Assembly: GCA_021772555.1 (NCBI GenBank)
Contig: JAJFLT010000431.1
Location: 1 to 6,683 of the forward strand
Direction: 5' to 3'
Origin: Opitutales bacterium
GTDB taxonomy: Bacteria; Verrucomicrobiota; Verrucomicrobiia; Opitutales; UBA2987
Length of the DNA: 6,683 bases
Part shown: in pieces, positions 1 to 5,835 of the stretch
How the letters are laid out: the number at the start of each line of letters is the position of its first letter
Position numbering within the stretch: position 1 is the first letter of the stretch
Position numbers and translations under genes: made by a program
Notes under the pieces: model-generated
The model's database searches: none
Told to the model about the DNA's origin: nothing
The model's input: only the letters and a program-made list of their open reading frames with translations

Positions 1-1
1 C

Positions 2-862
2 GATACGGATATCGGCAGCGATATCGACGATGCGGTTTGTCTGGCTTATCTGCTGTCCCAACCCCGGTGCGACCTGTTGGGCATCACCACGGTAACGGGT
101 GAGCCAGAAAAAAGGGCGTGGCTGGCTTCGGCCTTGTGCAAGGCGGCGGGAAAAGATATTCCCATCTATGTGGGGGCGGAGAAGCCACTCCTCATAGAGC
201 AACGTCAGAAGGTTGCCCAGCAGGCCAAAGCTCTCGGCAATTGGCCTCACCAGAAAAAATTTCCACAAGGACAAGCTATCGCCTTTCTGCGCGACCAGAT
301 ACGCGCCCATCCCGGTGAGGTGATTCTACTGACCATCGGTCCATTGACTAATATTGCCCTTTTGTTCGCCATGGATCCTGAGCTTCCGCGGTTGCTCAAG
401 GGGTTGATTATGATGTGCGGCAAGTATACCGACTATCCTTCCCCGTGGGGCCAGACGGAATGGAATGCCATTGTCGATCCCCATGCCACAGCCATGGTTT
501 TCCGCCATCATTTTCCATTGCACAGGACCGTGGGTTTGGATGTTACTTTGCGGTTGAGGATGACACCTGAGGAAGTCCGCCAAAGGTTTAAAGGAATACC
601 CATCCTGGAACCGGTTTATGATTTTTCCAAGGTTTGGTTTAAAGAGAGAGATGTGCTGGAATTTCACGATCCGTTGGCGGCGGCGATTATCTTCAACGAG
701 CGCATCTGCCGATTTGAAAAAGGCTATTTTGACATCGAATTGGAAAACAAGGAGTTGTTGGGAGCCACCCATTGGACCCCCGATTTCAAAGGGCGCCACC
801 AGGCGGCTATGGACGTGGACCCGGACAAGTTCTTCGAGGAATACTTTTCGGTTTTTTCCTGA
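2..862 (+). CDS. Nucleoside hydrolase (IUNH family), 5'-truncated by window edge
   Basis: Probable ribonucleoside N-ribohydrolase, which splits the N-glycosidic bond of nucleosides to give free base and ribose for salvage. The frame is open from base 2 and begins inside the family's N-terminal metal-binding motif, read as DTDIGSDIDDA; its aspartates normally bind the active-site Ca2+ and ribose. Further family landmarks follow in order: TVTGEPEKRA, IGPLTNIA in mid-protein, EWNAIVDPHA, GLDVT and, near the C-terminus, FHDPLAAA, whose His-Asp pair matches the conserved HDP motif. About 286 residues are visible against a usual 300 or so, so probably only a few N-terminal residues are missing. A TTG at 77 could be read as a start but would delete the metal site, so I reject it. 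I see no signal peptide because the start lies outside. Base specificity cannot be read from sequence; the EPEKRA stretch replaces the Asn-containing segment common in characterised enzymes. The stop is TGA, 47 bases before a shared terminator. Confidence 0.9.
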   Translation, partial: DTDIGSDIDDAVCLAYLLSQPRCDLLGITTVTGEPEKRAWLASALCKAAGKDIPIYVGAEKPLLIEQRQKVAQQAKALGNWPHQKKFPQGQAIAFLRDQIRAHPGEVILLTIGPLTNIALLFAMDPELPRLLKGLIMMCGKYTDYPSPWGQTEWNAIVDPHATAMVFRHHFPLHRTVGLDVTLRLRMTPEEVRQRFKGIPILEPVYDFSKVWFKERDVLEFHDPLAAAIIFNERICRFEKGYFDIELENKELLGATHWTPDFKGRHQAAMDVDPDKFFEEYFSVFS

Positions 863-909
863 TGTCTTTTACGCGATTTGAACTTTTCTAATAATCCTGA
901 TTCATGCAA

Positions 910-943
910 AAAAAATCCCCGCATAAACATGCGGGGATTTTTT
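910..943. terminator. Bidirectional intrinsic terminator between convergent genes
   Basis: A perfect 15-bp inverted repeat with left arm 910-924, a four-base AAAC loop at 925-928 and right arm 929-943. The core is GC-rich (ATGCGGGG pairing with CCCCGCAT), with an A run on the left and a T run on the right, so either strand yields a GC hairpin followed by U residues. It lies 47 bases after the nucleoside hydrolase stop and 34 bases beyond the receptor's stop, as expected for one terminator serving both converging transcripts. Confidence 0.9.
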
Positions 944-977
944 GTTAAAGGTTTAGCTTTTTAAAGTAGGATAAATC

Positions 978-3416
978 CTACCACATGTATTTGAAGGTCA
1001 ACTCCGCGCGAATGGGGAGTTCAGCAAGTAAGGAATCATTGCCATACACACGATGCGGCGGCGACCAGTTTTTCTGGTCCGTCAGGTTAAACAGGTCCAA
1101 TTTAACTTCCCAACGATCGGTCGAATAACCGAAGGTCACGTCGAGAGTATACTGCCACGGCACCACCGGGGCAACACATTGGGCTGGGCCTGAGTTGAAT
1201 TCCAGGCATGCACCGTGAAAACCTGTATTAAATGGCGATGTAACGAACATGCCGGCGTTAATGAATACCCCGTTCTCCATCTGGAAGTGAGCCAGCGTAT
1301 TGAAGAGATGGTCCGGCGCACCATTAATTTCGGTTCTCTGCAAGGTAATGCCGGCCGAATTTGTAATGGGTTGTTGATCGACTGTGAGGATTGACGACCC
1401 GAACGCGCCCGCCGCCAAGGTGGCATCGATATAGCTGTAACCTGCGGTCAAATAGAAGCTCTTCTTGGGCTGGTAATTGGCCTCGATTTCAAAACCCCTG
1501 AGGCGTGTGCGGTCAAAAACACCGGTTCCCTGCCCTAGAGCACTAACGGAGGGACTGGCGAACTCCTGATAGAAAATAGCGGTTCCAATAAACAGGGTGT
1601 CCTCTTTCAGGCTGAACTTAAAACCGGTTTCGTAGAGAAAATTCTCATTATGGAAATCGGAATCATCAAAACCAACACCTCCCCAGTCGCTCGGGACAAA
1701 ACCCCCACCAGTGCCAGCCGCAGCCGATTCACTGAAGTTGTAGGTTAAATAAGAGGATATCTTATTATTAAGCTTGTAGAGAAGGCTAACATTGTAGTTT
1801 TCCATCTCCTGACTGGTAGTGGTATCGGCGAATGAGTTTCCGAATGGATCCCTGTATTCGATATCCATGAAATCCCGACGATAACCTCCGAAGAAGTTCA
1901 ATTTTTCACCAAACTGCATATCCAGTTGGAAGAACGGGCCGTAGCGCGTTGCCTGCGAATCACCGGTATCCCCATTGAACCCGGCGTTGGCGTAGCGAGC
2001 TGAAAGGACGCCGCGTGGCCTCTCCCCAGGAATGACATCGTCACCGGCGAACGCTTCGTCAGCAATCCGCCTGGCAAGGTTTCCATTAGTCAAAGCATCA
2101 TCCGGGTTTGCGGGATTGAAGGAAAGATCGTGGGCATTGGCCGGCTCGTTAAAAAAGTGATTCATGGCCAAAACATTCTGCCAGCGGAAATGCAGTCCGG
2201 TATTGACCTTCACGGTCAGGCCATCCGTGTCTGCAACGGTGATGCGAAACTCCGTCCGGTTATCGATAGACACGTTATCGATGAGCACTTCACTGTAGCC
2301 ATAGGAACTGAAGGTATCCCGGTCGATCCAGTTGTAGGCTGTGTTATTGCTGATATTAAACCGGTCGTTAATGTCCCATGTTTGAATAGCCTGGGCGTTA
2401 AACTGACGGCCAAATGAATCGTCACCTGGTGCCAGCAGACGTCTTTTGCGGCTGAGTTTTACCGGAGCGCCAAAATTAATAAAGTTATCCGCACCGCGAA
2501 CATCGTCTAAACCAACGGTCCCGTCCTGGTTTCTGTCCATTTCGTCAAAACCATCACCGTCCAGATCTCCTTGGGGAGAAATCTGCCCCGGTAGATAATT
2601 TCCATTGTCGATGAGGTCCTGAGTAATACGGTTGATGCCCCAATTCTCGGTGTAACTGGCCTGGAAATACTCGAAATTGATTTCCATCCGGTATCTGTCA
2701 CTCGGTTTCCAGGTCAATGCACCGTAGAGGGCTTGAGATTCCTTTTTGCCAAACTCATAATAACTACCCGACTCCTCGCCTGAATAGCTAAATCGTATGG
2801 CTGTTTTGTCGTTTATGGGCGTGCCATAATCAATCGTCCAGCGATATTGGTCATACATCCCGATGGTGAATGAGGCCGAGCCACGGGGGGCATCAAAATA
2901 GGGCTTTTTAGTAATCTGGTCGGAATAGCCGCCGGTGTACTGGGAGGCGCCATAAATGGCCGTAGGTCCACCTTTGACGATGTTGACTGATTCTACCGCA
3001 TTGAAATTTACCGGCAATCCGTTCCCGTTGCTGGTCAAGCCCCGGCGTAGGCCATTGACGAACGTATCCGCAGTCTGTGTGCGTATGCTCGGGTTGGCCG
3101 GCGCTCCGAAATTGGATTTCGTATAGCTGCTGGCAGTCAATTTCACAAAGTCACGGACATCATAAATGGCGATGGCATCAAGCTGCTCCCGAGAAATGAT
3201 GGTCACATTACGCGGGGTTTCCATAATACTGCGCCCGGTGCCATAAACGGAGTTGAAGGGGCGTGTGGTTGGAAGAATGCTTTCCTCGATGGGAACATCA
3301 CTGACAAAAAATTCCTCGAGTTCTTCAAGTTCCTCACCTTCATTCTGGCTGAACAGCGTCGTTGTGAAAGGCAAACTCAGCGAAAGGAGTGCTAATAGCA
3401 GGTTTCGAATATTCAT
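978..3416 (-). CDS. TonB-dependent outer-membrane receptor
   Basis: An 812-residue ligand-gated outer-membrane importer that would draw energy from TonB-ExbB-ExbD. Residues 1-23 form a signal peptide (MNIRN, then a Leu/Ser-rich core ending at LFSQ). Residues 25-40 are strikingly acidic (eight Glu, one Asp), where a TonB box would lie; EEFFVSD is a candidate, but I see no canonical box. The plug runs from about 55 to 165, with METPRNVTIISREQLD near 65-80 and the conserved IVKGGPTAIYG at 146-156. Alternating aromatic beta strands of the 22-strand barrel follow, ending in LFNLTDQKNW and the terminal strand ELTFKYMW. Residues 284-305 hold two adjacent calcium-loop-like sequences inside a long loop (about 255-335). 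The only cysteines, C737 and C747, lie in a late loop. The ATG start is preceded by an AT-rich leader with no Shine-Dalgarno site. Overall style resembles ferric-siderophore-type receptors, but the ligand cannot be assigned and no binding-protein, sensor or anti-sigma gene sits beside it. Confidence 0.95.
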   Translation of the reverse strand: MNIRNLLLALLSLSLPFTTTLFSQNEGEELEELEEFFVSDVPIEESILPTTRPFNSVYGTGRSIMETPRNVTIISREQLDAIAIYDVRDFVKLTASSYTKSNFGAPANPSIRTQTADTFVNGLRRGLTSNGNGLPVNFNAVESVNIVKGGPTAIYGASQYTGGYSDQITKKPYFDAPRGSASFTIGMYDQYRWTIDYGTPINDKTAIRFSYSGEESGSYYEFGKKESQALYGALTWKPSDRYRMEINFEYFQASYTENWGINRITQDLIDNGNYLPGQISPQGDLDGDGFDEMDRNQDGTVGLDDVRGADNFINFGAPVKLSRKRRLLAPGDDSFGRQFNAQAIQTWDINDRFNISNNTAYNWIDRDTFSSYGYSEVLIDNVSIDNRTEFRITVADTDGLTVKVNTGLHFRWQNVLAMNHFFNEPANAHDLSFNPANPDDALTNGNLARRIADEAFAGDDVIPGERPRGVLSARYANAGFNGDTGDSQATRYGPFFQLDMQFGEKLNFFGGYRRDFMDIEYRDPFGNSFADTTTSQEMENYNVSLLYKLNNKISSYLTYNFSESAAAGTGGGFVPSDWGGVGFDDSDFHNENFLYETGFKFSLKEDTLFIGTAIFYQEFASPSVSALGQGTGVFDRTRLRGFEIEANYQPKKSFYLTAGYSYIDATLAAGAFGSSILTVDQQPITNSAGITLQRTEINGAPDHLFNTLAHFQMENGVFINAGMFVTSPFNTGFHGACLEFNSGPAQCVAPVVPWQYTLDVTFGYSTDRWEVKLDLFNLTDQKNWSPPHRVYGNDSLLAELPIRAELTFKYMW

Positions 3417-4017
3417 AATTATTGTTATGTTTATAGTACGGTTTGTTTAATTTGGTGTCTGGTTTTCTGGAGAAACTACTTTAAAAGAGAATGGCAGGGC
3501 AAATCTGCATCAACCTCCCGAATTTATCATTGGCGGGAAACCTGAATGAGACTCAGATGGAGATTAAATGTAAACTTGGGGCACGTTTTCGTAAAAATTA
3601 GGCAACAGTTCTTTAACTTTGGAGATAAAGAAAATCTACTTTAGGGGTGAGATTTCCTGTATTAGGTAAAAATACTAGGATTCGTCTCCTCTCTGGCAAC
3701 TCCAAAATTGACGAATATACAACAGTCTTTCAGCTATTTTAATCTTTTAAATACCAATAGGTTAGATAGTTTTAAACCTTCCATGAAAACAGATTGGCAA
3801 ATGTAGAAAATATGATTTTTTAGAATTTTTATCGGATCTCAGCGAAAAAATGATGGGTCTCGATTGAACGAATTGACTCATTGATTGTCTAACTGGCGCG
3901 ACAGCTCCTGGTTTCCGGTCCCGCCACGAACAAAGCCAGGCGAACGGGCAATATCCGCCGAACTTTATTGCTGGAATCTATCTCAATTTCGAAACTCCAG
4001 AGTTAAAAGACCGGCGG
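3417..4017. other. 600-base intergenic region upstream of the TonB receptor
   Basis: No gene is supported here. By hand count the part from 3481 to 3720 is about 37-43% G+C, 3721-3840 falls to about 27%, and 3901-3960 jumps to about 63%. The AT-rich part next to the receptor is the likely home of its promoter and leader. A weak sigma70-like pair on the - strand (CAGACA at 3456-3461 and TACTAT at 3433-3438, 17-base spacer) would leave a leader of only about 12 bases, so I do not rely on it. I looked for cobalamin, TPP and other riboswitch consensus boxes, a tRNA fold and sigma54 elements and saw none. Three copies of ATTGA at 3863, 3872 and 3880 are probably chance. The GC-rich block contains an imperfect hairpin, listed separately. 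Confidence 0.6.
3907..3940. repeat. Imperfect inverted repeat in GC-rich block
   Basis: CCTGGTTT at 3907-3914 can pair with AAAGCCAGG at 3932-3940 as an eight-base-pair stem with one bulged G at 3935 and a 17-base loop. It lies inside a block (about 3893-3960) much richer in G+C than the DNA to its left. No T run follows on either strand, so it does not look like an intrinsic terminator for the phosphatase gene that ends at 4018. It could be part of a dispersed repeat or a remnant of transferred DNA, or chance; one window cannot decide. Confidence 0.25.
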
Positions 4018-4821
4018 TTAATCACTTGGCGGGTGCAAAAGCCCTTTCATGTATTGGCAAAATGGAAGGCTCCCGGCAAATAAAGGCGCCGATGGCAATT
4101 GGGGGTGAAATTTTCGCAATGGAAAAACGGACTCTTCCAAAAAGTGGATTCCTCCACCTCCAGCGGCTAACAAAGCATAGGCGGCGGCCATATCCCAAAC
4201 CTTGACCTTGTAATCTAGCGCCCCATCAAGCCGACCCACCGCCGCATAGGCCAAGTTCAAGGCACCGCTACCCAGGCTTCGCAGCCGATGTCCGGTCAAC
4301 AATGGGCGCAACTGGTCACAAACGTCGGGCCGCAGTGGAAAATGCAAACCGACCAGACTTTGCGAATTCATGGGGGAAGTTTTCACCTTGGCCAGCGATC
4401 TGCCATCATAGAGCCCGAAACCAGGACCGCCCTTTATGAGTATTTTGCGGCTCATATCGTAGAGAAATCCGTATACCGGCATCCCGTTTTTCAACAAAGC
4501 CAGGGATATAGCGCAGATCGGAATGCCCAGCGCATAGTTGTTCGTCCCGTCAATCGGATCGAGCATCCAGGCATACCGCGCCTGCAACTCCTGTACCTCG
4601 TCCATCGGGTTGGACTCTTCTGAGCAATAGTCGTCTTTAGGGAAACTCTTGCGTAATTCGGCAAAAATCTTCTCCGAAATGGCAAAATCGGCAAACGTCA
4701 CCCGGGTGTCATCTTCCTTCCAATCGCTCTTTACATCACCGAACTGCCTGTGGAAAAAATCCACCTGATTCATTACGGCGACCTGTCCCGCGTTGATGCG
4801 ATGTTTGAGTTGTTTGTCCAC
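4018..4821 (-). CDS. Inositol monophosphatase-family phosphatase
   Basis: A 267-residue Mg2+-dependent, Li+-sensitive-type sugar/nucleotide phosphatase of the FIG superfamily, presumably cytoplasmic (no signal peptide). Every signature of the fold is visible in order: VTFADFAISEK at 41-51, the metal-binding glutamates in SEES at 67-70 (E68, E69), the core motif WMLDPIDGTNNY at 85-96 with metal ligands D88 and D91, RSLGSGALNLAYAAVGRLDGAL at 181-202 region, and WDMAAAYALLAAGGG at 209-223, where D210 completes the site. Length is normal for the family. The family includes inositol-1-phosphatase, CysQ-type 3'(2'),5'-bisphosphate nucleotidase and HisN-type histidinol-phosphatase; the motifs alone do not separate these, so I give no symbol. 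The start is GTG, chosen because an in-frame stop lies one codon further upstream; ATG at codon 17 is the alternative, but using it would remove only a short N-terminal helix. No Shine-Dalgarno site is evident. It follows the methyltransferase on the same strand after a 168-base gap. Confidence 0.92.
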   Translation of the reverse strand: MDKQLKHRINAGQVAVMNQVDFFHRQFGDVKSDWKEDDTRVTFADFAISEKIFAELRKSFPKDDYCSEESNPMDEVQELQARYAWMLDPIDGTNNYALGIPICAISLALLKNGMPVYGFLYDMSRKILIKGGPGFGLYDGRSLAKVKTSPMNSQSLVGLHFPLRPDVCDQLRPLLTGHRLRSLGSGALNLAYAAVGRLDGALDYKVKVWDMAAAYALLAAGGGGIHFLEESVFPLRKFHPQLPSAPLFAGSLPFCQYMKGLLHPPSD

Positions 4822-4989
4822 GAATTAAAAGTAAATTTGAAAGCAAAAAATTAATCTATCGGGAAACCTGTACCCGAAACAAGCCTCTTTGATATGACAA
4901 GCGCCAATCGTAAAAAGCGTAACGCACCCTTCACATCCGTTGTCATCAATTACCCTGAATTGAAATCCAGTCCGATGATTCAAGTCCGA

Positions 4990-5667
4990 CTAAAAGGATT
5001 TTTCGGCCTTGATGACTCGCAGAGGGAAGGTGGCGGGGGCGGTTTTGCAGTAGATTTTGTGATTCTCGATTGAGTGAATGGTGAATCCGGCCTCGCCAAC
5101 GGTTTCCACTGTTTTCCTGTTCAGGTTGCAGCCTACATGGTTGAGGCGAAGCCAGATTGGATTGACCAAATCCTGGAGCGGTCCGGCCAACCAATGTTCA
5201 CTGCGAATATGCTCCAAGAGCCGGAGCCTACCTCCCGGCTTGAGGACTCGTTTGAATTCTATTAGAGTTCTCAATGGTGAGGCCACACTGCACAAAGCCG
5301 TAGAGGCACAGACCACTTCAAAAGTAGCATCCGCGAAGGGTAATTTTTCTCCAGAACCGGGAAGAACGCTTATTTTGGCCACGGCGTTGTGCGCAGCTTC
5401 TTCCGATGCAGCGCGGAAATCGTCGTCCGGCTCAATAGCGGTAACATTGGCCTCCGCTCCATAATAATGAAAAGTCGCGCCGGTCCCCGACCCGACTTCC
5501 AGGATCTTCCCCTCCAGATCGCCAACCAGGTGGGTCCGAAGTTCACTAAAACCAGCGGCATCGAGATCGGAGGCAATGGCCTTCATGAACTCGACCACGC
5601 CCAATTCTTTCTTTCGCTTCTGAACTGCAGGCCCGTACCTGAAAAAGAAAAACATTTCCTTAATCAC
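4990..5667 (-). CDS. Class I SAM-dependent methyltransferase, METTL7-like
   Basis: A 225-residue Rossmann-fold methyltransferase. Motif I, ILEVGSGTG, lies at 55-63; the acidic residue that normally holds the SAM ribose is E79 in AIEPDDD; a UbiE-like LPFADATFEVVCAS follows at 109-122; VLKPGGRLRLLEH at 141-153 supplies the later conserved strands. The combination of ALCSV (about 124-128), LEH (151-153), NPIW (169-172) and GCNLNRKT (179-186) matches, from memory, the pattern of the METTL7/TMT1 group, whose human members methylate alkyl thiols. The substrate here is unknown; a thiol or small hydrophobic molecule is inference. The N-terminus has a short FFFF patch but no convincing membrane anchor, unlike the human proteins. 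The start is GTG with a weak AAAGG four bases upstream; ATG at codon 5 has AAGGAA abutting it, too close to serve, so GTG is preferred. It is divergent from the BNR protein and upstream of the phosphatase. Confidence 0.88.
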   Translation of the reverse strand: MIKEMFFFFRYGPAVQKRKKELGVVEFMKAIASDLDAAGFSELRTHLVGDLEGKILEVGSGTGATFHYYGAEANVTAIEPDDDFRAASEEAAHNAVAKISVLPGSGEKLPFADATFEVVCASTALCSVASPLRTLIEFKRVLKPGGRLRLLEHIRSEHWLAGPLQDLVNPIWLRLNHVGCNLNRKTVETVGEAGFTIHSIENHKIYCKTAPATFPLRVIKAEKSF

Positions 5668-5737
5668 GATACCTTTATCTGTGGAAGATGGTGTGATTGT
5701 CCACTCTCAAGGTTATTTGTTTTAGGCCCAACATTTT

Positions 5738-5766
5738 TTGAAATTGCAACGGGAGCACCATAATGT
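5738..5766 (+). promoter_or_regulatory. Possible sigma70-type promoter for the BNR-like gene
   Basis: TTGAAA at 5738-5743 is followed after 17 bases by TAATGT at 5761-5766; the overlapping CATAAT at 5759-5764 matches the -10 consensus better but leaves only 15 bases. Either would give a leader of about 65 bases to the ATG at 5836. It lies in the divergent gap where a promoter is needed, but the match is weak and primary sigma factors of this lineage may prefer other boxes. Confidence 0.2.
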
Positions 5767-5835
5767 AAAAGGTATCCAACGTCATGGCATAATCATATGA
5801 GATTCACGCAAGTTTATTAATTCGCCATTTGTTCA

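Noticed and set aside
326..799. Long open frame on the - strand opposite the nucleoside hydrolase
   Set aside because: It is antisense to a clear nucleoside hydrolase frame holding all family motifs, and its translation shows no recognisable domain.
3485..3512. TGGCAGGGCAAATCTGCA as a sigma54 promoter
   Set aside because: The GG-to-GC spacing is two bases too long and it points away from the receptor gene.
3417..4017. Cobalamin or TPP riboswitch controlling the receptor
   Set aside because: None of the conserved boxes I know for these aptamers can be seen on the receptor's strand.
3885..4205. 106-codon + strand frame with TTG start, running into the phosphatase gene
   Set aside because: It has no ribosome binding site, a rich mix of Arg and Pro, and more than half of it is antisense to the phosphatase C-terminus; the composition anomaly is reported as a finding instead.
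4845..4877. Hairpin TCGGG/CCCGA followed on the - strand by a T run, as a terminator for the methyltransferase
   Set aside because: The stem is only five base pairs with a nine-base loop, and the T run begins about nine bases beyond the stem, so it is a poor intrinsic terminator.
4969..4989. Direct repeat AGTCCGA twice, 14 bases apart, next to the methyltransferase stop
   Set aside because: Seven bases repeated twice is expected by chance at this scale and no third copy is present.
5389..5763. Open frame on the + strand across the methyltransferase start
   Set aside because: It is antisense to motif I of the methyltransferase and covers the divergent promoter gap; translation is unremarkable.
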